Assembly (NCBI GenBank): GCA_017435245.1
Contig: JAFSFK010000056.1
Span: 1 to 7,502 of the forward strand
Length of the DNA: 7,502 nt
Origin: Oscillospiraceae bacterium
GTDB taxonomy: Bacteria > Bacillota > Clostridia > Oscillospirales > Oscillospiraceae
Direction of reading: 5' to 3'
Each line of letters opens with the position of its first letter. Within the stretch, counting starts at the first letter, position 1. Positions 1 through 5,834 of the stretch are shown here, one piece after another. The notes beneath the pieces were generated by a model that ran no database searches, was not told where the DNA came from, and saw nothing but the letters and a program-made list of their open reading frames with translations. The translations under genes and the position numbers were made by a program.

Positions 1-64
1 AATTGAAAATTGAAAGTTGAAAATTGAAAATTGTGGTATTTTCCTCTGGAAAATAATTTAAATA

Positions 65-79
65 GTGGCCGAAGGCCAC
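65..79. repeat. perfect hairpin GTGGCC-GAA-GGCCAC
   Basis: Six-base-pair GC-rich arms surround a three-base loop in otherwise AT-rich DNA. It sits between the two arms of the TTGAAAA-type repeat. No run of T follows, so it is not a standard intrinsic terminator. It is probably an internal part of the repeat element. Confidence 0.55.
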
Positions 80-117
80 ACAATCATTTTCAATTATCCA
101 TTTTCCATTTTCAATTA

Positions 118-139
118 TTATCGAGCGTCAGCTCGATAA
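118..139. repeat. perfect 9-bp-arm inverted repeat
   Basis: TTATCGAGC and GCTCGATAA are exact reverse complements separated by GTCA. The structure closes the repeat element on its right side. The stem is symmetrical and could fold in RNA of either strand. The sequence after it (ACTGGAATTTGC) has no T-tract, which argues against an intrinsic terminator for either direction. Confidence 0.55.
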
Positions 140-211
140 ACTGGAATTTGCATTTCTTAACCACATTATACAACATTCTTGCTTATATGCAAATAATTTT
201 CTCAAAAAGGA

Positions 212-240
212 TTGCAATCCGAGAAATTGTGTTATACAAT
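212..240 (+). promoter_or_regulatory. predicted sigma-A promoter of the cit/hydro-lyase operon
   Basis: A -35 box TTGCAA (212-217) is followed after exactly 17 bp by a -10 box TACAAT (235-240). Transcription would start near 247 and leave a leader of about 45 nt before citD. The -10 box lies inside an inverted repeat, which suggests repression. The call rests on motif match and spacing only. Confidence 0.6.
226..240. promoter_or_regulatory. candidate operator 1, overlapping the -10 box
   Basis: ATTGT (226-230) and ACAAT (236-240) form a perfect inverted repeat with a 5-bp centre. The right arm coincides with the -10 box TACAAT. The inner GT...AC symmetry is what GntR-family sites usually show. 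The likely ligand is the GntR-type regulator encoded at 4265-5242, but this is inferred from position. Confidence 0.45.
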
Positions 241-247
241 ATAGGAA

Positions 248-263
248 ATTGTTATAGAACAAT
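248..263. promoter_or_regulatory. candidate operator 2, at the predicted transcription start
   Basis: ATTGTT (248-253) and AACAAT (258-263) are perfect 6-bp inverted arms around ATAG. Its centre lies about 22 bp, roughly two helical turns, from the centre of the inverted repeat at 226-240, so dimers on both could sit on one DNA face. Its right part, TAGAACAAT (255-263), recurs exactly at 5352-5360 in front of glmS. Confidence 0.45.
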
Positions 264-291
264 CCAAATTACATAATAAGGAGATGTAGCT

Positions 292-555
292 ATGCAGATC
301 GTTAAGAACGCATCCGCCGGTACCATGGAGTCCAGCGATGCCTATGTGGAGATCCGTCCGGGCAACGGCGGCATCAGCGTACAGCTGGAAAGCAAAGTTG
401 CTTTGCAGTTTGGTGATTCCATCCGTCAGGTGGTCAAAGAGGTGCTGGGACAGATGGGTGTGGAGAGCGCCGATGTTCGCATAGTGGACCGGGGCGCACT
501 GGAGTGCGTGATCCGGGCAAGAGTGGAGACCGCAGTGCTGCGGGGAAAGGAGTAA
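292..555 (+). CDS. citD: citrate/citramalate lyase acyl carrier protein (gamma subunit)
   Basis: An 87-residue CitD-family acyl carrier protein. In the lyase complex it carries the acetyl thioester on a phosphoribosyl-dephospho-CoA arm. The hallmark AGTMESSD (residues 9-16) is present. Ser14 matches the serine modified in Klebsiella CitD (family knowledge). The C-terminal signature GALECVIRARVETAVLR is also clear. The length is close to the usual 90-100 residues. The ATG is preceded by AAGGAG (278-283) with 8-bp spacing, which fixes the start. It is the first gene of the operon and lies 3 bp before citE. With glutamate mutase downstream, the complex probably cleaves citramalate rather than citrate; the carrier itself does not discriminate. 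The genes that make and attach the prosthetic group (citG, citX) are not in the window. Confidence 0.93.
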   Translation: MQIVKNASAGTMESSDAYVEIRPGNGGISVQLESKVALQFGDSIRQVVKEVLGQMGVESADVRIVDRGALECVIRARVETAVLRGKE

Positions 556-558
556 GCT

Positions 559-1437
559 ATGCGCCGTTCTATGCTGTTTCTGCCGGGCAATAACCCCAAT
601 CTGCTGATCAACGGCAATTGCCTTGGCGCCGATGCGGTGATCTTTGATCTGGAGGATGCGGTTTCTCCCACGGAAAAGGATGCCGCCCGCATCCTGGTGC
701 GCAACACCATGCGCTATCTGGACTTCCGTGGCTGCGAGACCATCGTGCGTATCAATTCCATCGACACCGCCTACTGGCAGGAGGATCTTGACACCATCCT
801 GCCCTGCAAGCCGAATCTGATCCTGCTGCCCAAGACCTGCAGCGCAGCCGATGTGCTGGCGGCGGACGAATATATGACCCAGCTGGAAGAAAAGCTGGGT
901 ATGGAACAAAACACCGTGGGTCTGATGCCTTTGATCGAGACTGCTTTGGGTGTGGAGAATTCCTTCCGGATCGCCTCCGCCTCCAAGCGTGTCAAGGCGC
1001 TGTTCCTGGGTGCGGAGGACCTCACTGCCGACCTGCAGTGCAAGCGCACGAAAGAGGGCCGGGAAATCGAGTATGCCCGCACCCGTCTGGTGGTTGCTGC
1101 CCGGGCTGCCGGGGTGGATGTATATGACACCCCCTTCACCGATGTCAATGATGACGAGGGCATCCGGGTGGACGCAAATCTTGCCAAGGCCCTGGGCTTC
1201 ACCGGTAAGGCATCCATCTCCCCCCGCCATGTGGAGGTCATCAACGAGGTATTCAGTCCCACCGAGAAGGAAGTGGACTACGCCTACGAAGTAATGGAGG
1301 CCATCGCCCTGGCCAAGGCACAGGGCAAGGGTGCCATCGCCCTCCACGGCAAAATGATCGACGCACCCATTGTTGCCCGGGCACAGCGCACCATTGATAT
1401 GGCGGTGGCCCTGGGTATGGGAAGGGAGGAAGCATAA
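559..1437 (+). CDS. citE: citrate/citramalate lyase beta subunit
   Basis: A 292-residue HpcH/HpaI-aldolase-type TIM barrel, the usual CitE length. The beta subunit cleaves the acyl-carrier-bound 3-hydroxy acid into acetyl-carrier plus a 2-oxo acid: oxaloacetate from citrate, pyruvate from citramalate. Family landmarks are the N-terminal RRSMLFLPGNNP, FDLEDAV (29-35), RIN (64-66), the LIET segment with Glu127 and GAEDL with Asp154. Glu127 and Asp154 correspond to the family's Mg2+ ligands. KASISPRHVEVIN (217-229) is the late strand/loop motif. An AAAGGAG box (546-552) precedes the ATG. The stop overlaps the citF start by one base (TAATG), which suggests translational coupling. CL-beta versus stand-alone CitE-like lyases is resolved by the adjacent citD and citF. 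Citramalate as substrate is inferred from the glutamate mutase genes nearby. Confidence 0.93.
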   Translation: MRRSMLFLPGNNPNLLINGNCLGADAVIFDLEDAVSPTEKDAARILVRNTMRYLDFRGCETIVRINSIDTAYWQEDLDTILPCKPNLILLPKTCSAADVLAADEYMTQLEEKLGMEQNTVGLMPLIETALGVENSFRIASASKRVKALFLGAEDLTADLQCKRTKEGREIEYARTRLVVAARAAGVDVYDTPFTDVNDDEGIRVDANLAKALGFTGKASISPRHVEVINEVFSPTEKEVDYAYEVMEAIALAKAQGKGAIALHGKMIDAPIVARAQRTIDMAVALGMGREEA

Positions 1438-2852
1438 TGAGCAAGCTGGTAAAATCTATCCGGGAAGCCATTGAGCTGGCAGGACTTAAAGACGGTATGA
1501 CCGTTTCCTTCCACCACCATCTGCGCAACGGCGACTTTGTGCTGAATATGGTGATGGAGCAGGTGGCGGCCCTGGGGATCAAGGACATCAATGTGAACGC
1601 AAGCTCCCTGTTTGACGCCCACACCCCTCTGCAGACCCATATTGAGAATCACGTGGTCACCGGTATTTCCGCCGACTACATTTCCTCCGGTCTGGGCAGA
1701 GCCATCAGCCGTGGCATTATGGAGAATCCGGTGCAGTTCCGCACCCACGGCGGCAGACCCAGTGACATCTGCCAGGGCAAGACTCCCATCGATGTGGCAT
1801 TCATCGCCGCTCCCACCTCCGACCCCATGGGCAACTGCTCCGGTAAGTACGGTAAGTCCGCCTGCGGCTCGTTGGGCTACGCCTATGCCGATGCTATGTA
1901 CGCAAAAAAGGTGGTAGTGATCACCGATAATCTGGTGGAGTACCCCTTGCAGGACTGGTCCATTTCCGAGAACTATGTGGACTATGTGGTGCAGGTGGAC
2001 GCCATCGGCGATCCTAAGGGCATCGTCTCCGGTACCACCCGGATCACCCGTGACCCGGTGGGTCTGGTAATGGCAAAGCACGCTGCCAAGGTCATTGAGG
2101 CATCCGGACTTCTCAAGGACGGCTTCTCCTTCCAGACCGGCGCCGGCGGCGCTTCCCTGGCGGCGGCAAAGTTCCTCAAGGACATTATGCTGGAAAAGAA
2201 TATCCAGGGCAGCTTCGGCCTGGGCGGTATCACCGGCTATATGGTGGATATGCTCCGTGCCGGCTGCTTCCGCAGACTGATGGACGTACAGTGCTTTGAT
2301 CTGACGGCGGTGGAATCCCTCCGGGAAGATCCCCGGCACCAGGAGATCTCCGCTATGCACTACGCCAGTCCCACCAGCCGCAGTGCGGTGGTGGACAGCC
2401 TGGATGTGGTGATCCTGGGTGCCACCCAGATCGACACCGATTTCAATGTCAATGTCCACACCGATTCCTACGGCTACATTATGGGCGGCTCCGGCGGTCA
2501 CAGTGATACTGCCGCAGGCGCAAAGCTTAGTATGATCATCGCTCCCATGTTCCGGGCAAGACTTCCCATCGTCACCGATCGGGTCACTTGTATCTCTACT
2601 CCCGGTGAGGATATCGATGTGCTGGTCACCCAGGGCGGTATCGCCGTCAATCCCCGGCGCCAGGAGCTGGCCTACTGCCTCAAGGACGCAGGCCTGCCTG
2701 TGATCGACATTCACGAGCTGAAGGAAAAGACCGAGGCCATTACCGGCAAGCCCCAGCCCGTCCGTTGCGGCGACCGGGTGGTGGCACAGGTCATCAGCCG
2801 CTACGGCGACGTACTGGATAACATTTATAACATTCCGGAGGGAACAAAATGA
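1437..2852 (+). CDS. citF: citrate/citramalate lyase alpha subunit (acyl-ACP transferase), short N-terminus
   Basis: A 471-residue CitF-family CoA-transferase-fold protein. It exchanges the acetyl group on the carrier for the incoming substrate, releasing acetate and forming citryl- or citramalyl-ACP. Conserved blocks visible are VSFHHHLRNGD (23-33), THGGR (103-107), the GNCSGKYGKSACGSLGYA region (132-149), DTDFNVNV (333-340), GGSGGHSDTA (350-359) and the C-terminal GIAVNPRRQELA. E. coli CitF is about 510 residues. This protein starts directly at the segment aligning near residue 40 of that protein, so the N-terminal extension is missing. The start is well supported: GGGAGGA (1424-1430) lies 6 bp upstream and the ATG overlaps the citE stop. 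The stop overlaps the next start as ATGA. The shorter N-terminus may be a subtype trait rather than damage. Confidence 0.92.
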   Translation: MSKLVKSIREAIELAGLKDGMTVSFHHHLRNGDFVLNMVMEQVAALGIKDINVNASSLFDAHTPLQTHIENHVVTGISADYISSGLGRAISRGIMENPVQFRTHGGRPSDICQGKTPIDVAFIAAPTSDPMGNCSGKYGKSACGSLGYAYADAMYAKKVVVITDNLVEYPLQDWSISENYVDYVVQVDAIGDPKGIVSGTTRITRDPVGLVMAKHAAKVIEASGLLKDGFSFQTGAGGASLAAAKFLKDIMLEKNIQGSFGLGGITGYMVDMLRAGCFRRLMDVQCFDLTAVESLREDPRHQEISAMHYASPTSRSAVVDSLDVVILGATQIDTDFNVNVHTDSYGYIMGGSGGHSDTAAGAKLSMIIAPMFRARLPIVTDRVTCISTPGEDIDVLVTQGGIAVNPRRQELAYCLKDAGLPVIDIHELKEKTEAITGKPQPVRCGDRVVAQVISRYGDVLDNIYNIPEGTK

Positions 2853-3688
2853 GAGAACTGGACGCAAAGCGGATCACCCAGACAGTCAAGCAGCTGTGCA
2901 TCGATGCCAACTGCTACCTGCCCGGTGATATGAAGGCAAGGATCGAAGCTTGCTATGCCGAGGAAAAATGGCCCCAGGCTCGGGAGATCCTGGAGCGGAT
3001 CATGGAAAACTACAACATTGCCGATCAGAAGGCCCAGCCCATCTGCCAGGATACCGGCGTTGCCTGCGTGTTCCTGAAGATCGGTCAGGAGGTACATATC
3101 AACGGTGATATCAACGAGGCTGTCAATGAGGGCGTCCGTCAGGGCTACACCGACGGCTACCTGCGCAAGAGCGTTGTCCGGGATCCTCTGGACCGTGTGA
3201 ACACCGGTGACAATACTCCCGCTATGATCTATTACGAGCTGGTTCCCGGGGACAAGGTGGAGATCACCGTGGCACCCAAGGGCTTCGGCAGTGAGAATAT
3301 GAGCGCCATCAAGATGCTCCGTCCCTCCGACGGCCTGCAGGGCGTGAAGGATTTCGTCAAGCAGACGGTGGAAAACGCCGGTCCCAATCCCTGTCCTCCC
3401 ATTGTGGTGGGCGTGGGCATCGGCGGTACCTTCGACAAGGCTGCCTACCTTGCCAAGAAGGCGCTGATGCGCAGTGTGGATACCCCCAATCCCAAGCCCT
3501 TCTACGCAAATCTGGAGAAGGAACTGCTGGAGGAGATCAATGCCCTGGGCATTGGTCCTCAGGGCTTCGGCGGCAAGACCACTGCGCTGGCAGTGAATAT
3601 CGAAGAGTTTCCCACCCATATTGCCGGACTGCCTGTGGCGGTGAATATTAACTGCCACGTGACCCGGCATAAGACGGAGGTGCTTTAA
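2849..3688 (+). CDS. class I hydro-lyase alpha subunit (fumarase/tartrate dehydratase family), probable mesaconase
   Basis: A 279-residue N-terminal-half subunit of a two-subunit class I, oxygen-sensitive [4Fe-4S] hydro-lyase (FumA-N/TtdA family). Three cysteines sit in the expected contexts of the cluster ligands: Cys66 in PICQDTG, Cys182 in NPCPPIVVGVGIGG and Cys269 in NCHVTRHK. PKGFGSENMSAIKML (143-157) is the conserved substrate-region loop. The family hydrates fumarate, mesaconate or dehydrates tartrate. Between citramalate lyase-like genes and glutamate mutase, the likely reaction is mesaconate + H2O to (S)-citramalate. This is inference, and fumarase activity may also exist. GGAGGG (2837-2842) precedes the ATG by 6 bp. 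The gene overlaps citF by 4 bp and ends 1 bp before the beta gene. No symbol is given because the sequence alone does not separate fumarase, tartrate dehydratase and mesaconase. Confidence 0.9.
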   Translation: MRELDAKRITQTVKQLCIDANCYLPGDMKARIEACYAEEKWPQAREILERIMENYNIADQKAQPICQDTGVACVFLKIGQEVHINGDINEAVNEGVRQGYTDGYLRKSVVRDPLDRVNTGDNTPAMIYYELVPGDKVEITVAPKGFGSENMSAIKMLRPSDGLQGVKDFVKQTVENAGPNPCPPIVVGVGIGGTFDKAAYLAKKALMRSVDTPNPKPFYANLEKELLEEINALGIGPQGFGGKTTALAVNIEEFPTHIAGLPVAVNINCHVTRHKTEVL

Positions 3689-3689
3689 T

Positions 3690-4250
3690 ATGGCACAGGT
3701 GAAAATAACCACCCCGCTGACCCGGGAAGCGGTCAGAAATCTCAAGGCCGGCGACAGCTGCCTGATCTCCGGCGTGATCTACACCGCCCGGGATGCCGCC
3801 CATAAGCGGCTGTGCGAATTGGTGGCCCAGGGCAAGGAGCTGCCTATGGATGTGAAGGACGCAATCATCTACTTTGTGGGGCCTACCCCCGCAAAACCGG
3901 GACAGGCCATCGGCTCTGCCGGCCCCACCACCTCTTACCGGATGGATGCCTACTCTCCCATTATGATCGGGCAGGGCCTGACCGGTATGATCGGCAAGGG
4001 CAAGCGTGGACCGGAAGTAGTGGCTGCAATGAAGGAGCACGGTGCCGTGTACTTTGGTGCCATCGGCGGCTGCGGTGCTCTGCTGAGCAAGTGCATCAAG
4101 AAGGCTGAGATCGTGGCCTACGAGGACCTGGGAGCAGAGGCCATCCGCCGTCTGGAGGTGGAGGATTTTCCTGTTATCGTGATTATTGACGCAGAGGGGA
4201 ATAATCTCTACGAGAGCGGCCGTGCAGCCTATTTGGAAAGCCTGAAATAA
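3690..4250 (+). CDS. class I hydro-lyase beta subunit (fumarase C-terminal/TtdB family), probable mesaconase
   Basis: A 186-residue partner of the upstream alpha subunit, equivalent to the C-terminal half of one-chain class I fumarases. The N-terminal TPLTREAVRNLKAGD is typical. So are the YTARDAAHKR block (31-40), GPTPAKPG (64-71), GSAGPTTSYRMD (75-86) and GKGKRG (102-107). The GPTTSxRMD segment holds residues assigned to substrate binding and catalysis in the family. Length is in the usual range for a separate beta subunit. GGAGG (3676-3680) lies 9 bp before the ATG, and the gap to the alpha stop is one base, so the two are co-translated. It is followed after 14 bp by the regulator gene. 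Mesaconate as substrate is inferred from the neighbouring pathway genes. Confidence 0.9.
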   Translation: MAQVKITTPLTREAVRNLKAGDSCLISGVIYTARDAAHKRLCELVAQGKELPMDVKDAIIYFVGPTPAKPGQAIGSAGPTTSYRMDAYSPIMIGQGLTGMIGKGKRGPEVVAAMKEHGAVYFGAIGGCGALLSKCIKKAEIVAYEDLGAEAIRRLEVEDFPVIVIIDAEGNNLYESGRAAYLESLK

Positions 4251-4267
4251 AAGGAGGGGCGCCTTTG
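4251..4267 (+). promoter_or_regulatory. strong ribosome binding site with TTG start codon
   Basis: AAGGAGGGG (4251-4259) begins right after the beta-subunit stop codon. It is spaced 5 bp from TTG (4265-4267), which is read as the initiator of the GntR regulator. No ATG or GTG in this frame lies between the box and the helix-turn-helix region. The rare TTG may keep regulator synthesis low relative to the enzymes, which start with ATG. Confidence 0.7.
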
Positions 4268-5242
4268 GAGCCTATTTATCAAATAAATCCGGAATTGGAT
4301 ATCCCCATTTACCAGCAGCTGGTGGACACCATCCGTGCCGCTGTGAAGAAAGGGGATCTGGTTCCCAATCAGCAGCTGCCCACAGTGCAGGAGCTTTCGG
4401 AGCAGCTGGGCATCGCCAGAGGTACCATCAAGCGGGCCTACGATGAGCTGGAGCATATCGGCATCGTGGAAAAGGCCCAGGGCAGAGGTACGTTCGTGCG
4501 CTATCAAAGAGCCAATTCCGGCAGCCGGAAGGAGCAGGCAATGGCTGCTATCGATGCGGTGCTGGACGAGCTGGAGGAGATGGGTTTTTCTCCGGCGGAG
4601 ATCAATATTTTCCTGAATCTGAAGCTCCGGGAGCGGGCAGAGGAGGAGGCCCAGATCAAGGTGGCGGTGCTGGAATGCAACCCCGAAAATCTGAGCCATC
4701 TGACCGAGCAGATCCATCGGATCCCCCGGATCGACCTGTATTCCTATCTGGTGGAAACGGTGAAGGAGTATCCCTACAAGCTGGGGGAGGAAATGGACCT
4801 CATCGTCACCACCGCAAACCATGCACCCTTTTTGGAGCGGGTGCTGCCGGATCGGCGGAAGATCGCCCGGATCGCCATTTGTCTGACCCAGCAGAGCCTT
4901 TCCGATATCATCAAGCTGCGCAAGGGCAAGCGTGTGGGCATTCTGGGTTATAGCCAGCGGTTCGGCAGATTGCTCCACGAGACCTGCCTGCAGTACACCG
5001 AGGGTGTGCTGCTCAGCGAGCCGAAGGTGTTTTCTCCGGAGCTGATCATCGAGGATTTCCTCCGGGATAAGGATGCGGTCTTGGTGCCCCGGGATTATGA
5101 AAAATACTGCGATGCCCATACCGCAGCCTGTCTGGAGCGGTTCCGGGGACGGCTGGTGGAGTGCAGCTACGAAATGGATGCCGGATCCTTCCTGTATCTG
5201 CAGGAAAAGACCCGCCGCTTGCTGGAAGAGAAGGAAATCTGA
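4265..5242 (+). CDS. GntR-family (YtrA-like winged helix) regulator with a large C-terminal ligand-type domain
   Basis: A 325-residue predicted repressor or activator. Residues 11-80 form the GntR winged helix-turn-helix: DIPIYQQLVDTIRAAV, then LPTVQELSEQLGIARGTIKRAYDELE, then GIVEKAQGRGTFV as the wing. This start resembles the YtrA subfamily, whose members are usually only about 120-130 residues. Here residues 85-130 are a helical linker (Glu-rich, ERAEEEAQ). Residues about 131-305 look like two alpha/beta units (IKVAVLECNPE; MDLIVTTANH; KRVGILGYSQRFG; AVLVPRDY), suggesting a small-molecule-binding domain. I cannot name that domain. The start codon is TTG at 4265, fixed by AAGGAGGGG (4251-4259). 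The first in-frame Met, at residue 93, lies after the DNA-binding domain. It is probably co-transcribed with the upstream catabolic genes and thus autoregulated. The effector may be glutamate or a pathway intermediate (inference). Confidence 0.83.
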   Translation: MEPIYQINPELDIPIYQQLVDTIRAAVKKGDLVPNQQLPTVQELSEQLGIARGTIKRAYDELEHIGIVEKAQGRGTFVRYQRANSGSRKEQAMAAIDAVLDELEEMGFSPAEINIFLNLKLRERAEEEAQIKVAVLECNPENLSHLTEQIHRIPRIDLYSYLVETVKEYPYKLGEEMDLIVTTANHAPFLERVLPDRRKIARIAICLTQQSLSDIIKLRKGKRVGILGYSQRFGRLLHETCLQYTEGVLLSEPKVFSPELIIEDFLRDKDAVLVPRDYEKYCDAHTAACLERFRGRLVECSYEMDAGSFLYLQEKTRRLLEEKEI

Positions 5243-5315
5243 AATCCGGTGGGTAATTTTAAGATTCTACGGCAAAAAATGAGAATAGAAGGATAAGGAT
5301 TCATCGGAATCTTCG

Positions 5316-5344
5316 TTGACAAAAGGACTAGTCCATTGTACTAT
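5316..5344 (+). promoter_or_regulatory. predicted sigma-A promoter of the glutamate mutase operon
   Basis: TTGACA (5316-5321) is a perfect -35 consensus, followed after 17 bp by TACTAT (5339-5344) as -10. Transcription would begin near 5351, leaving a leader of about 50 nt. The perfect palindrome GGACTAGTCC lies in the spacer, and ATTGT/ACAAT half-sites flank the start region. The leader is too short for an adenosylcobalamin riboswitch, so control is probably by protein. Confidence 0.7.
5325..5334. promoter_or_regulatory. perfect palindrome GGACTAGTCC in the promoter spacer
   Basis: Ten bases of exact dyad symmetry lie between the -35 and -10 boxes of the glutamate mutase promoter. A protein bound there would block or remodel polymerase access. 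No copy is present at the citD promoter, so it may serve a different factor from the ATTGT/ACAAT sites. It could also be chance. Confidence 0.35.
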
Positions 5345-5360
5345 ATAGATGTAGAACAAT
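5335..5360. promoter_or_regulatory. candidate operator with ATTGT...ACAAT half-sites
   Basis: ATTGT (5335-5339) overlaps the -10 box and is matched by ACAAT (5356-5360) as an inverted half-site 16 bp away. The right part TAGAACAAT (5352-5360) is identical to 255-263 upstream of citD. The symmetry is looser than in the citD repeats. The shared 9-mer at the equivalent place, near the predicted start, supports common control of both operons. Confidence 0.4.
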
Positions 5361-5399
5361 TATTTTATCCCTGTGATAAATAAACTTAGAGGTGTGTTT

Positions 5400-5834
5400 A
5401 TGCAAAATCGGGAAAAGAAAGTACTGGTGATCGGTGTCATCGGCGCCGATGTCCACGCAGTAGGCAACAAGATCCTCTACCACGCCTTCACCGAGGCTGG
5501 CTTTGAGGTGGTGAACCTGGGCGTTATGGTCTCCCAGGAAGAGTACATCGCAGCTGCCATCGAGTCCGATGCGGATGCCATCGTGGTATCCTCCCTGTAC
5601 GGTCAGGGTGAGCTGGACTGCCGTGGTATGCGTGAAAAGTGCGATGAGGCCGGACTGAAGGGGATCCCCCTGGTGGTTGGCGGCAACATCGTCATCGGCA
5701 AGCAGAGCTTTGAAGATGTAGAGAAGCGGTTCAAGGATATGGGCTTCGACCGGGCCTTCCCTCCCGGAACTGCCCCCGAGACCACCATTGAGGCGCTGCG
5801 CCAGCTGCTGCATATGGACGGTGAGACGGTGTGA
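5400..5834 (+). CDS. glmS: glutamate mutase sigma (S) subunit, B12-binding
   Basis: The 144-residue small subunit of adenosylcobalamin-dependent glutamate mutase (methylaspartate mutase). With GlmE it rearranges L-glutamate to (2S,3S)-3-methylaspartate. The cobalamin motif DxHxxG is present as Asp17-Val-His19-Ala-Val-Gly22, and His19 is the expected lower axial cobalt ligand. [13 protein letters not shown] and [10 protein letters not shown] complete the Rossmann-like B12 domain. [10 protein letters not shown] near the end is typical of GlmS. Clostridial GlmS is about 137 residues. I chose the ATG at 5400 rather than the in-frame GTG at 5373: AGAGGTG (5388-5394) sits 5 bp upstream of the ATG, and the extra nine residues are not family-like. 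It is the first gene of the second operon. Its stop overlaps the next start (GTGA). Symbol as used for glutamate mutase, not glucosamine synthase. Confidence 0.95.
   Translation: MQNREKKVLVIGVIGADVHAVGNKILYHAFTEAGFEVVNLGVMVSQEEYIAAAIESDADAIVVSSLYGQGELDCRGMREKCDEAGLKGIPLVVGGNIVIGKQSFEDVEKRFKDMGFDRAFPPGTAPETTIEALRQLLHMDGETV

Larger units (their letters stand above)
1..139. repeat. AT-rich intergenic repeat/hairpin element
   Basis: This stretch is gene-free and built from repeats. Positions 1-34 are about four tandem copies of a 7-8 bp unit of the type TTGAAAA. Positions 81-116 carry an imperfect reverse-complement version (units like TTTTCAATT and TTTTCCAT), so the two arms could pair. Between them lies a perfect hairpin at 65-79 (GTGGCC, loop GAA, GGCCAC). 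A second perfect hairpin with 9-bp arms follows at 118-139 (TTATCGAGC, loop GTCA, GCTCGATAA). The organisation resembles a small non-coding interspersed element or MITE-like repeat, but copies elsewhere in the genome cannot be checked here. The window start may cut its left edge. Neither hairpin is followed by a T-tract, so termination is not the obvious role. Confidence 0.5.

Noticed and set aside
1..34. Tandem TTGAAAA-type units considered as a CRISPR array
   Set aside because: The units are 7-8 bp and contiguous, with no spacers and no cas genes nearby.
31..276. 81-codon open frame on the + strand in the region before citD
   Set aside because: It runs through the hairpin repeat element and the promoter. 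It has no ribosome box, has low-complexity AT-driven composition, and resembles no known protein.
232..1347. Long antisense open frame opposite citD/citE
   Set aside because: The translation is rich in His, Gly and Gln without any domain. It is the complement of well-supported genes with biased codon use.
1284..2867. 527-codon antisense open frame opposite citF
   Set aside because: It is a reverse-strand shadow of the citF codon pattern. It has no recognisable motifs and no promoter or ribosome box.
2825..3745. 306-codon antisense open frame opposite the hydro-lyase alpha gene
   Set aside because: Shadow frame; the + strand product has all three cluster cysteines in family context.
4229..5119. 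296-codon antisense open frame opposite the GntR gene
   Set aside because: The translation has no domain. The + strand frame carries a clear winged helix-turn-helix and a strong ribosome box.
5296..5313. Hairpin AAGGATTC-ATCG-GAATCTT after the regulator gene considered as a terminator
   Set aside because: The stem is short with one wobble pair and no T-tract follows, so termination is not supported. Readthrough into the mutase operon remains possible.
5373..5399. Nine-residue N-terminal extension of GlmS from a GTG
   Set aside because: The extension is not family-like, and the AGAGGTG box is correctly spaced for the ATG at 5400, not for the GTG.
5345..5399. Adenosylcobalamin riboswitch in front of the B12-dependent mutase
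   Set aside because: The predicted leader is only about 50 nt and has no B12-box-like element. A cobalamin riboswitch needs roughly 200 nt.
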